The notes below the pieces were generated by a model. It had not been told where the DNA came from. It did no database searches and worked only from the letters and a program-made list of their open reading frames with translations. Shown piece by piece: positions 6,238 through 12,678 of a stretch of 14,464 nt of DNA (the first letter of the stretch is position 1; every line of letters starts with the position of its first letter). The stretch covers positions 1 to 14,464 of the forward strand of contig JACQVT010000502.1 in the NCBI GenBank assembly GCA_016209665.1. Direction: 5' to 3'. The stretch comes from Planctomycetota bacterium (lineage in GTDB: Bacteria; Planctomycetota; Phycisphaerae; UBA1845; PWPN01). The position numbers and the translations under genes were made by a program.

Positions 6238-7743
6238 ATGGGCATACGGATCTACAACACACTGACGCAGAGGAAAGAACCGTTCGAGCCGGTGAACCCC
6301 GGCCGGGTGGGCATGTACGTCTGCGGACCGACGGTCTACAAGCCGAGCCACATCGGCCACGCCGTCGGGCCGATCATCTTCGACACCGTCAAGCGATGGC
6401 TGACGCACCAGGGCTATGCCGTCACCTGGGTGGTCAACATCACCGACGTGGACGACAAGCTGATCGTCGAGGCCAAGGCCCAAGGCTGCCCCGTCGACGA
6501 GCTGGCCGAGCGCGTCACCAAGAACTACCTCGTCGCCCTGGACCAACTCGGCGTCCGCGGCATCGACCACATGCCCAAGGCCAGCGAGCACATCGCCGAG
6601 ATCATCGACATGTGCCAGCGGCTCATCGCCAAGAACGCGGCCTACGTGTCCCACGGCGACGTGTACTTCGACGTCTCCTCCTGCCGCGACTACCTCAAGC
6701 TGTCGCACCGCAAGGTGGACGATCAGCAGGCGGGCACGCGGCAACTGGCCGGCGGCGAGAAGCGCAATCCCGGCGACTTCGCCCTGTGGAAGGCGGCGAA
6801 GCCCGACGAGCCGCCCGAGGTGCAGTTCGACTCGCCCTGGGGCAAGGGCAGGCCAGGCTGGCACATCGAGTGCTCGGCGATGAGCAGCAAGTACCTCGGC
6901 CAGCCGTTCGACATCCATGGCGGCGGCGAGGACCTGATCTTCCCCCACCACGACAACGAGATCGCCCAATCGGAGGTCTGCTTCGACAGGCCGTTCGCGA
7001 AATACTGGATGCACAACGGCCTGACCCGGTTCAACACCAAGAAGGTCAGCAAGTCCGACCCCGAAATGGCCAAGCTGATGCAGCAGTTGGTGCTGTCCCA
7101 CCTGCTCACGAAGTACCCGGCGGAGCTGCTGCGGTTCGTGGTGCTGAGCACCCACTACCGCCGGCCGATCGAGTTCTCCGACGAGGAGATCGCGGCCAAG
7201 AAAAAGGGGCTCGACTCGTTCTACCGACTCTTCGAGCGGATCGAGCGGGTCACGGGGAGCGACCCTTACGCGGGCGGAGCGACGTTGGACAATCTGTTCG
7301 CCCCGGTCACCGTGAGGGTCGAGACGTTCCAGAAGCTGATCGCCGAGCACGCGGCACGTTTCGCCGAGGCGATGGACGACGACTTCAACACCGGCGGAGC
7401 GATCGGCGTGTTGTTCGAGATCGTGCCGGCCATCAACCGCTTCCTCGATGAGCAGCAGTTGGAGGCGGGCGGGAACGTCGAACTGAAGCCCGTGGCCGCG
7501 GCGGCGGTGCAGAGCCTGCGGTCGATGACCGGGCTGCTGGGCCTGTTCGAGAAACGACCGCCGGCCGAGACCAGCATGGCGGACACGATGGTCGACTCCC
7601 TGATGGACGTGCTCATCCGCGTCCGGGCCGAGGCCCGCAAGGCCAAGCAGTACACCTTGTCGGACATGGTCCGCGATCAGTTGGGCAGCCTCGGGATCGT
7701 CCTGGAGGACCGGCCGGGCGGAACAATCTGGAGAAGGAGTTGA
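6238..7743 (+). CDS. cysS: cysteinyl-tRNA synthetase
   Basis: A 501-residue class I synthetase that charges tRNA-Cys. The HIGH motif is HIGH at 38-41 (KPSHIGHAVGP). Zinc ligands expected for the family are present: C29 (MYVCGPTVY), C212 (WHIECSAM), H237 and E241 (FPHHDNEIAQSE). The second signature reads KVSKS (269-273) rather than KMSKS. The C-terminus ends LEDRPGGTIWRRS, a typical family ending, so the gene is full length. The start ATG at 6238 is chosen from the family's N-terminus (GIRIYNTLTQRKEPF); no Shine-Dalgarno sequence precedes it, as the upstream bases are the pyrimidine-rich arm of a repeat. The stop codon is the first TGA of the next heptamer array. It lies between ispF and ruvC on the same strand. 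Confidence 0.96.
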   Translation: MGIRIYNTLTQRKEPFEPVNPGRVGMYVCGPTVYKPSHIGHAVGPIIFDTVKRWLTHQGYAVTWVVNITDVDDKLIVEAKAQGCPVDELAERVTKNYLVALDQLGVRGIDHMPKASEHIAEIIDMCQRLIAKNAAYVSHGDVYFDVSSCRDYLKLSHRKVDDQQAGTRQLAGGEKRNPGDFALWKAAKPDEPPEVQFDSPWGKGRPGWHIECSAMSSKYLGQPFDIHGGGEDLIFPHHDNEIAQSEVCFDRPFAKYWMHNGLTRFNTKKVSKSDPEMAKLMQQLVLSHLLTKYPAELLRFVVLSTHYRRPIEFSDEEIAAKKKGLDSFYRLFERIERVTGSDPYAGGATLDNLFAPVTVRVETFQKLIAEHAARFAEAMDDDFNTGGAIGVLFEIVPAINRFLDEQQLEAGGNVELKPVAAAAVQSLRSMTGLLGLFEKRPPAETSMADTMVDSLMDVLIRVRAEARKAKQYTLSDMVRDQLGSLGIVLEDRPGGTIWRRS

Positions 7744-7837
7744 GAATGGAGAATTGAGAATGGAGACAAGGCTGATCGCCGCCGGAACGCCTCCGGCTCC
7801 GGACGATGTGTCTCCATTCTCTATTCTCCATTCTCCA
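7740..7837. repeat. GAGAATG heptamer hairpin element between cysS and ruvC
   Basis: Two 29-nt arms (7740-7768 and 7809-7837) are inverted copies with 27 of 29 positions matching. Each arm is made of tandem 7-mers GAGAATG/GAGAATT ending in GAGACA. The 40-nt spacer contains its own hairpin, GCCGGA/TCCGGC (7781-7786 with 7792-7797). The left arm begins on the cysS stop codon. The whole 98-nt unit could fold as one long cruciform or RNA hairpin. Confidence 0.9.
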
Positions 7838-7853
7838 GTCAAGGACGATCCGT

Positions 7854-7859
7854 GGGAGG
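7854..7859 (+). promoter_or_regulatory. ribosome-binding site that sets the ruvC start
   Basis: GGGAGG stands 7 nt before the GTG at 7867. This favours the GTG at 7867 over the in-frame GTG at 7852, and it gives the family's usual first residues (VIICGFDPG). It is one of the few clear Shine-Dalgarno sites in the window. Confidence 0.7.
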
Positions 7860-7866
7860 CAAGGAC

Positions 7867-8388
7867 GTGATCATCTGCGGTTTCGACCCCGGCCTGCGAC
7901 AGACGGGCTACGGCATCATCTCCGTCGACGAGGACGATGCGATCAAGCTGATCGAGGCCGGCGTGCTGCGGGCCGACCCACACGCCCCGCTGGCCATCCG
8001 GCTGGCGGAACTGGCCGCGGGGGTGGACGAGGTGCTCGACGAGCATGACGTGGGCCTGGTCGCGGTCGAGCAGATCTACTCGCACTACCAGCGGCCGCGG
8101 ACGGCGATCCTGATGGCCCATGCCCGCGGCGTGATCCTGCTGGAGGCGGCCCGACAGAACATCAACGTCGTCCACCTGCCCGCCACGACGATCAAAAAGC
8201 ACGTCACCGGCAACGGCCGGGCGACCAAGGAGCAGATGCAGCGGGCGGTCTGCCAGGCCCTGTCGCTGCGGCGGCTGCCCGAGCCGCCGGACGTGGCCGA
8301 CGCCCTGGCGGTCGCGATGTGCGCGAGCGCGGTGTCGCGCCGCCCGGCGAAACTGGCGGCGAACAACGATGACCTCCTTACTGCGTAG
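7867..8388 (+). CDS. ruvC: Holliday junction endonuclease RuvC
   Basis: A 173-residue resolvase that cuts Holliday junctions symmetrically, working with the RuvAB branch-migration motor. The four catalytic acidic residues of the RNase H-like fold are in place: D7 (GFDPGL), E68 (VAVEQIY), D142 and D145 (PPDVADALAVA). The segments RTAILMAHARGVI and VTGNGRATKEQM are family signatures. It starts at a GTG with a good GGGAGG site; length matches E. coli RuvC (173 residues). The gene is sandwiched between two heptamer hairpin elements, 29 nt after one and 4 nt before the other. It is followed by ruvA on the same strand. Confidence 0.95.
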   Translation: MIICGFDPGLRQTGYGIISVDEDDAIKLIEAGVLRADPHAPLAIRLAELAAGVDEVLDEHDVGLVAVEQIYSHYQRPRTAILMAHARGVILLEAARQNINVVHLPATTIKKHVTGNGRATKEQMQRAVCQALSLRRLPEPPDVADALAVAMCASAVSRRPAKLAANNDDLLTA

Positions 8389-8392
8389 GAGG

Positions 8393-8494
8393 AATTGAGA
8401 ATGGAGAATGGAGAATGGAGACACCGCCTACCGCGGCCGGAAGGCCTTCGAGTTAGGATTGCCTGTCTCAATTCTCCATTCTCAATTCTCCATT
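8393..8494. repeat. GAGAATG heptamer hairpin element between ruvC and ruvA
   Basis: Two 31-nt arms (8393-8423 and 8464-8494) match as an inverted repeat at 28 of 31 positions. All three mismatches fall at the same variable G/T position of the 7-mer unit. The spacer is exactly 40 nt, as in the cysS-ruvC element, and shares a core reading GCCGGAA-N-GCCT-N-CG. The element begins 4 nt after the ruvC stop and ends 4 nt before the ruvA ATG. Confidence 0.9.
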
Positions 8495-8498
8495 GCTA

Positions 8499-9131
8499 AT
8501 GATTGCTCGTTTGACCGGCATCCTGGCGGAAGTGGCCCAGACCCATGCCATTGTCGATCTCGACGGCATCGGCTACGAGGTGCTGGTCTGCGGTTTCGCC
8601 GTCGGCGAGCTGACCGCTCAGCGCGGCCAGCAGGTGACCCTCCATACCATGCAGTACCTGGAAGGCACGTCGGCGGGCGGCAACATGATCCCCCGGCTGG
8701 TCGGCTTCCTGCACCCCGAGGACCGGGCGTTCTTCGAGCGATTCATCACGGTCAAGGGCATCGGCGTCAAGAAAGCGCTCAAGGCCCTGGTCATCCCGAC
8801 GGGCAAGCTGGCGGCGGCGATCGAGGCCGGCGACGCCAAGGCCCTGGCCAGGCTGCCGGGGGTCGGAGCCCGGGCCGCCGACCAGATCATCGCGGAACTC
8901 AAGGGCAAGGTCGGCGATTTCGCGATCGGGCAGACCGCCGACGGCGCCCCGCCGGCGGCCGCTGTCACCTGGACCAGCGCCCAGCGCGACGCCCTGGAGG
9001 TTATGATCGCCCTGGGTGAACGGCGGTCCGACGCCGAGCGCTGGCTGGCTCGGGCGATGCAGTTGTCCCCGGACACGGCCACGGCGGACGAGTGGGTCCG
9101 GCTGGCGTACCGGATAAGAAGCGGCATGTAG
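8499..9131 (+). CDS. ruvA: Holliday junction branch-migration protein RuvA
   Basis: A 210-residue protein that binds Holliday junctions as a tetramer and loads the RuvB helicase. The N-terminus MIARLTGILAEV is the classic RuvA start and fixes the ATG at 8499. Domain I (about 1-65) is the OB fold. Domain II carries two helix-hairpin-helix motifs, FITVKGIGVKKALKAL and LARLPGVGARAADQIIAELK. A flexible linker (about 140-155) leads to the small domain III that contacts RuvB. No Shine-Dalgarno sequence precedes it; the upstream bases are the right arm of a heptamer element. In many bacteria ruvB follows directly, but here a restriction-modification pair intervenes, starting 86 nt after the stop. 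Confidence 0.95.
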   Translation: MIARLTGILAEVAQTHAIVDLDGIGYEVLVCGFAVGELTAQRGQQVTLHTMQYLEGTSAGGNMIPRLVGFLHPEDRAFFERFITVKGIGVKKALKALVIPTGKLAAAIEAGDAKALARLPGVGARAADQIIAELKGKVGDFAIGQTADGAPPAAAVTWTSAQRDALEVMIALGERRSDAERWLARAMQLSPDTATADEWVRLAYRIRSGM

Positions 9132-9136
9132 GGCGA

Positions 9137-9145
9137 GGCTGCGTC
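9137..9145 (+). repeat. left 9-bp direct repeat of the R-M insertion
   Basis: GGCTGCGTC, 5 nt after the ruvA stop codon. The identical copy lies at 11488-11496. Confidence 0.6.
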
Positions 9146-9154
9146 TCGGGTGCA

Positions 9155-9170
9155 GCGACTCGCGCGCCCG
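9155..9170 (+). repeat. left inverted repeat of the R-M insertion
   Basis: GCGACTCGCGCGCCCG is, apart from one extra base, the reverse complement of 11432-11446. It lies 9 nt inside the left direct repeat. Confidence 0.5.
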
Positions 9171-9188
9171 ACATTGGGGCGGTCGTGT

Positions 9189-9199
9189 ACTCAGGGAGT
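9189..9199 (+). promoter_or_regulatory. possible operator palindrome upstream of the endonuclease gene
   Basis: ACTC-AGG-GAGT is an interrupted palindrome ending 17 nt before the endonuclease ATG. Such sites can act as autoregulatory boxes in restriction-modification systems. No controller (C) gene is visible, and the methyltransferase lacks an N-terminal helix-turn-helix extension, so the role is speculative. Confidence 0.2.
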
Positions 9200-9216
9200 C
9201 ATGACAGGGTGGTACT

Positions 9217-10206
9217 ATGGAGTATGGGGATACGGAAGCTGCCGAAGCCTTGCTCGCTTTGCTGGGCGACGTTCCTTGGGAAGCCGTCGAACTAGCCAGG
9301 GGGTACCTGGCTCTTCGTCAGTCCGGCGATGTCGACGCCGCCGCTCGGGAGGTCTTCCGAAACCGCATCCTGACCCTTACCCAAAGCCGGACTCTTATTC
9401 AGCGAACGATGACTGAAGGCTTTCTGGCGGTCCTTTCGCCACGGACGTTAATGCGTTCATCTGAGAACCCTATCACCAAGCTCTTTCCCGCGACCATAAC
9501 CGAGCAGCGGTTCCTCGAGTTGATAGACCAGCTTCAGCGCGCTAGGGCCGATCTGCAGTACTCAGATGATCGGGCCTCCGGCCACACCCTCGTCGACTTC
9601 ACCCTGATGGAAGGCGAGCACGAGCTTCCCATCAACATCAAGAACGCTGGAACAAGGTTTGAGAGCGCCAGGCAACTCGTTGACCTGGATCCCGACGACT
9701 GTGTTCCGATCCCGGCCTACAAGGCCTATGCGGCAGTCGAGACCGTCCCTAATCTCCTCTACGTCGTCTCGGTGGATTACACCCTCGTGTCGCGAATCAA
9801 CGACCTGCTCGCCACCATCCTCTCGCGGCAGGAGAGAATCGTGTGGGACTTGTTGACCCGTTTCCGGGGAGCACACCTCCGAAAGGCTGAGGACGCCTTC
9901 ATTCAGAAAACCGTCCTCAAGTATTGGGACTGGATTGAAACCCGGGTGGCTTGCCCGCCGTTTCACGTGGCGTCCGCGCGAAAGTCGATTCGGGTCCTTC
10001 AAACAAAGCCCCACCGTACCCCCGGCATCGGCCTTCGGGCCTGGGGTAATCGCGCCAATGCCGAGGTGAATGTCCATCTCTCGATCAGGGATGATATGAC
10101 GCCCTGGGAAAGCGTCAGCTTACGAATACTCAAGAGTGGATTGCAGGATATAATTCAAGCTGTGAACCGTCGTCGTCAGGAATGGGTGTATGATCCGGAA
10201 ATCTAA
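9217..10206 (+). CDS. probable type II restriction endonuclease
   Basis: A 329-residue cytosolic protein, identified mainly by its overlap with a DNA cytosine methyltransferase. It has a plausible PD-(D/E)XK nuclease core: D127 in TLVDFTL, a short hairpin, then INIKNAG with K142, in which Asn140 stands where an acidic residue is usual. Other notable stretches are LDPDDCVPIPAYKAYAAVE, LLYVVSVDYTL, RTPGIGLRAWG and AEVNVHLSIRDDMTPWE. The recognition site cannot be read from sequence, and I cannot tie it to a named enzyme. The ATG at 9217 has a modest AGGGTGG site just upstream. The gene overlaps the methyltransferase by 17 nt. Base composition is less GC-rich than ruvA, consistent with horizontal acquisition. 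A short cassette leader (9132-9216) separates it from ruvA. Confidence 0.78.
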   Translation: MEYGDTEAAEALLALLGDVPWEAVELARGYLALRQSGDVDAAAREVFRNRILTLTQSRTLIQRTMTEGFLAVLSPRTLMRSSENPITKLFPATITEQRFLELIDQLQRARADLQYSDDRASGHTLVDFTLMEGEHELPINIKNAGTRFESARQLVDLDPDDCVPIPAYKAYAAVETVPNLLYVVSVDYTLVSRINDLLATILSRQERIVWDLLTRFRGAHLRKAEDAFIQKTVLKYWDWIETRVACPPFHVASARKSIRVLQTKPHRTPGIGLRAWGNRANAEVNVHLSIRDDMTPWESVSLRILKSGLQDIIQAVNRRRQEWVYDPEI

Positions 10207-11485
10207 CAGCCGGCTCACGAATCGCCGGAATTACTCGCTCGTGAGCCTCTTCACCGGAGCTGGTGGTCTCGATTATGGTTTCGAGGCGGCCGGGTTCTCG
10301 ACCTGCCTTGCTCTGGAAATGGACCGTGACTGCCGCGAGACCCTGAGAAAGAATAGGCTCTGGCCGCTGATTAGCGAGGATATTCATCAAGTCTCATCAG
10401 AACGTATCCTCCACACCTCGGGTCTGCGGAAGGGCGAGGTTGATGTACTCGCAGGCGGTCCCCCTTGCCAACCGTTCTCGAAGTCCAGCTACTGGGCAAC
10501 CGGGGATGCCCGACGCCTCGGCGACCCACGCGCCAACACATTGTGTGCCTACATGAGGTGTGTGCGCGATCTTCTGCCGCGTGTGTTCGTGCTCGAGAAT
10601 GTTCACGGAATAAGCTACACGGGCAAGGAAGAGGGCTTACTTCTGATTGCCCGGCTCACCGAAGGGATTAATAGATCCGAGAAAGTGCAGTACTCGCTTA
10701 CGTCGAAAGTTGTGAACATGGCACACTATGGTGTGCCGCAGATCCGACAACGCTTCTTTCTTGTAGGCTGTCGGGACGGTCATCGATTCGCCTTCCCGCC
10801 AGAAACACACGTCGTTGCCTCCGAGACGGATCAGTTCCCGATGGTCGCACCTATCGGCCACCCAGCAACCACGGCATGGGACGCCATTGGCCATTTGGAA
10901 CGAGAGAAAACCGACGAGGATTTGAGGGTCAAGGGCAAATGGGCCGACCTTCTGCCGTCCATTCCCGAAGGCGAAAACTATTTGTGGCATACCAACCGTA
11001 AGGGCGGCGAACCACTTTTTGGATGGCGAACCCGGTATTGGAGCTTCCTTCTGAAGCTGGCAAAGAACCGGCCTGCCTGGACCATTCAGGCCCAACCTGG
11101 ACCAGCTATCGGCCCGTTTCACTGGAAGAACAGGCTGCTAAGCAGCCGTGAGATGTGCCGGCTCCAGACGTTCCCAGAGGACGTCACCCTATCCGGCGCC
11201 CGCTCGGCAATTCAGCGGCAACTCGGGAACGCCGTTCCTTCCCTGTTTGCTGAACTCCTCGGAAGGGCTATTCGATCTCAGGTTTTCGGGGATCCCGTCG
11301 TCGGCGCCCCTCGGCTCTTGGTGCGCCACCAAAGTGACACCCCGCCGCCGGAACCTCTTCGGCCAGTGCCGCCCGAGTTCTTGTCGCTCGTCGGCGAACA
11401 CGCTGAGCACCCCGGCACAGGAAAAGGAGTACGGGCGCGGAGTCGCATCCGGACGCGCGATTGTGGACTCTTCTTTGGACGGTAG
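10190..11485 (+). CDS. DNA (cytosine-5-)-methyltransferase of a type II R-M system
   Basis: A 431-residue enzyme that methylates C5 of cytosine and should protect the host from the adjacent nuclease. All major motifs are present in order: I LFTGAGGLDYGFEAAGF (20-36), II LALEMD, IV GGPPCQPFSKS with catalytic C93, VI FVLENVHG (ENV 136-138), VIII QIRQRFFLVG, IX SSREMCRLQTFPED and X RQLGNAVPSLFAE (GNAVP 346-350). The target-recognition region is about 195-310. The C-terminal tail (about 415-431, RARSRIRTRDCGLFFGR) runs through the right inverted repeat and ends 2 nt before the right direct repeat, so its last residues may be junction-encoded. It starts within the endonuclease gene. There is no N-terminal helix-turn-helix. 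Sequence specificity is unknown. Confidence 0.95.
   Translation: MIRKSNSRLTNRRNYSLVSLFTGAGGLDYGFEAAGFSTCLALEMDRDCRETLRKNRLWPLISEDIHQVSSERILHTSGLRKGEVDVLAGGPPCQPFSKSSYWATGDARRLGDPRANTLCAYMRCVRDLLPRVFVLENVHGISYTGKEEGLLLIARLTEGINRSEKVQYSLTSKVVNMAHYGVPQIRQRFFLVGCRDGHRFAFPPETHVVASETDQFPMVAPIGHPATTAWDAIGHLEREKTDEDLRVKGKWADLLPSIPEGENYLWHTNRKGGEPLFGWRTRYWSFLLKLAKNRPAWTIQAQPGPAIGPFHWKNRLLSSREMCRLQTFPEDVTLSGARSAIQRQLGNAVPSLFAELLGRAIRSQVFGDPVVGAPRLLVRHQSDTPPPEPLRPVPPEFLSLVGEHAEHPGTGKGVRARSRIRTRDCGLFFGR
11432..11446 (+). repeat. right inverted repeat of the R-M insertion
   Basis: CGGGCGCGGAGTCGC is the reverse complement of 9155-9170 with a single-base gap. It lies inside the methyltransferase 3' end, 41 nt before the right direct repeat, so the two repeat pairs are not symmetrically nested. 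Confidence 0.5.
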
Positions 11486-11487
11486 AT

Positions 11488-11496
11488 GGCTGCGTC
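11488..11496 (+). repeat. right 9-bp direct repeat of the R-M insertion
   Basis: GGCTGCGTC, 2 nt after the methyltransferase stop and 15 nt before the ruvB ATG. It is identical to 9137-9145. Confidence 0.6.
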
Positions 11497-11511
11497 AATG
11501 GTACAGTCGAC

Positions 11512-12561
11512 ATGGCACGCGAGCGCATTATTTCGGGTTCGGCCGGCGGCAACGACGAGGAGCGATTCAACGAATCCCTGCGTCCGGAGCGGATCGTTGA
11601 CTGCGTCGGCCAGGAGCGGATCGTCGAGCAGTTGCTGATCGCGATGAAGGCGGCCGAGCAGCGGGCCGAGCCGCTGGAGCACGTGCTGCAGAGTGGCCCG
11701 CCGGGGCTGGGTAAGACGACGCTGGCCCATGTGATCGCTCGCGAGATGGGGGCAATCCTCCGCATCACCAGCGGCCCTGCCATCAGCAAGCCGGGCGACC
11801 TGATGCACTGGCTGACGGAGATGAAGCGCGGCGACGTGCTGTTCATCGACGAGGTCCACCGCCTGAGCCGCACCGTCGAGGAGTTCCTGTACGCGGCCAT
11901 GGAGGATTTCCGCGTCGATTTCACGATCGACAGCGGGATCAGCGGCCGCACCGTCAACATCGCCCTGCAGCGGTTCACCCTGATCGGGGCCACGACGCGG
12001 ACGGGCCTGCTGACGGCGGCCATGCGCGACCGTTTCGGCTTGCAGTTTCATTTCGAGTTTTACTCGGTCGAGGAGCTGACGGAGATCGTCCGGCGATCGG
12101 CCCGCAAGCTGAAGGTCAAGGCCGACGACGGCGCCCTCGGCCTGATCGCCTCGCGATCCCGGGGCACGCCGCGGGTGGCCAACCGGCTGCTCAAGCGGAC
12201 GCGGGACTACGCCCAGGTGCGAGGCGACGGCACACTGTCACGCAAGACCGTCGAACAGGCCTGCGAGATTCTGCAGATCGACGCCCTGGGTCTGGATGAA
12301 CTGGACCGCTCGCTGCTGCGCTCGCTCATCCAGACCTACAACGGCGGCCCGGCGGGCATCGAGGCTCTCGCCGCCACGCTCGGCCAGGAGCGCGACACAC
12401 TCGAGGACGTCGTCGAGCCCTACCTCCTGCAGATCGGGTTTGTCATCCGCACGCGCCAGGGCCGCTGCGCCACCAAGGCCGCCTGCGACCACCTCGGTTT
12501 GCCCTTTGCCGGGCCGAAGGCGCCCCCTGAGGAGCAAGGCAGTCTGTTCGACGAGGATTGA
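11512..12561 (+). CDS. ruvB: Holliday junction branch-migration helicase RuvB
   Basis: A 349-residue AAA+ ATPase that forms hexameric rings and drives branch migration with RuvA. The Walker A motif is GPPGLGKT (62-69), Walker B FIDEVH (111-116), sensor 1 GATTR (159-163), and the arginine-finger segment is MRDRFG (171-176). The C-terminal winged helix (about 265-335) includes NGGPAGIEALAATLGQERDTLE. The start at 11512 is set by the family N-terminus MARERIISG followed by FNESLRPERIVDCVGQE; an in-frame start at 11461 would add residues read from the insertion junction. No clear Shine-Dalgarno sequence precedes it. The gene begins 26 nt after the methyltransferase stop and is now separated from ruvA, so its transcription may run through the R-M genes. 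Confidence 0.96.
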   Translation: MARERIISGSAGGNDEERFNESLRPERIVDCVGQERIVEQLLIAMKAAEQRAEPLEHVLQSGPPGLGKTTLAHVIAREMGAILRITSGPAISKPGDLMHWLTEMKRGDVLFIDEVHRLSRTVEEFLYAAMEDFRVDFTIDSGISGRTVNIALQRFTLIGATTRTGLLTAAMRDRFGLQFHFEFYSVEELTEIVRRSARKLKVKADDGALGLIASRSRGTPRVANRLLKRTRDYAQVRGDGTLSRKTVEQACEILQIDALGLDELDRSLLRSLIQTYNGGPAGIEALAATLGQERDTLEDVVEPYLLQIGFVIRTRQGRCATKAACDHLGLPFAGPKAPPEEQGSLFDED

Positions 12562-12572
12562 TCGCCTGTCGT

Positions 12573-12673
12573 CAGCGTGTGGACGTATGAACGTATGAAT
12601 GTATGAACGAAGACTCGAATACCGAGCGTTCGTTCACACTATCACGTTCACACGTTCACACGTTCACACGCTG
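12573..12673. repeat. octamer hairpin element between ruvB and the beta-helix gene
   Basis: The left arm has three tandem 8-mers GTATGAAC/T (12585-12608) and the right arm three CACGTTCA 8-mers (12643-12666). The ends pair perfectly, CAGCGTGTG (12573-12581) with CACACGCTG (12665-12673). The centre pairs AACGAA with TTCGTT and CTCG with CGAG around a 5-nt loop. The arm units differ by one transition, which gives G-U pairs in the minus-strand RNA, so folding is better in that transcript. It separates two convergent genes and could stop or stabilise their messages. No U-tract is seen. Confidence 0.85.
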
Positions 12674-12678
12674 CCCAA

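Larger units (their letters stand above)
9137..11496. mobile_element. putative restriction-modification insertion between ruvA and ruvB
   Basis: A segment holding only an endonuclease gene and a cytosine methyltransferase gene separates ruvA from ruvB. It is bounded by a 9-bp direct repeat, GGCTGCGTC (9137-9145 and 11488-11496). Collapsing the repeat would leave ruvA and ruvB 29 nt apart. The inserted genes are visibly less GC-rich than the ruv genes. There is no transposase or integrase, so the mechanism is unknown. The repeat could be a target-site duplication, a micro-homology scar or chance. Confidence 0.6.

Noticed and set aside
6217..8424. Very long minus-strand open frame opposite cysS and ruvC
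   Set aside because: It runs antisense through two certain genes and a hairpin element, and shows no domain or motif.
7740..8494. Tandem arrays considered as CRISPR repeats
   Set aside because: Units are only 7 nt, contiguous without unique spacers, and arranged as inverted arms. No cas gene is present.
9137..11496. R-M cassette as an integron cassette or transposon
   Set aside because: No integrase, transposase or attC-like fourfold core-site structure is seen. The repeats do not match a known end, so only a generic insertion is claimed.
11461..11511. Upstream in-frame start for ruvB
   Set aside because: Those 17 codons overlap the methyltransferase end and the direct-repeat junction and do not match RuvB N-termini; MARERIISG at 11512 does.
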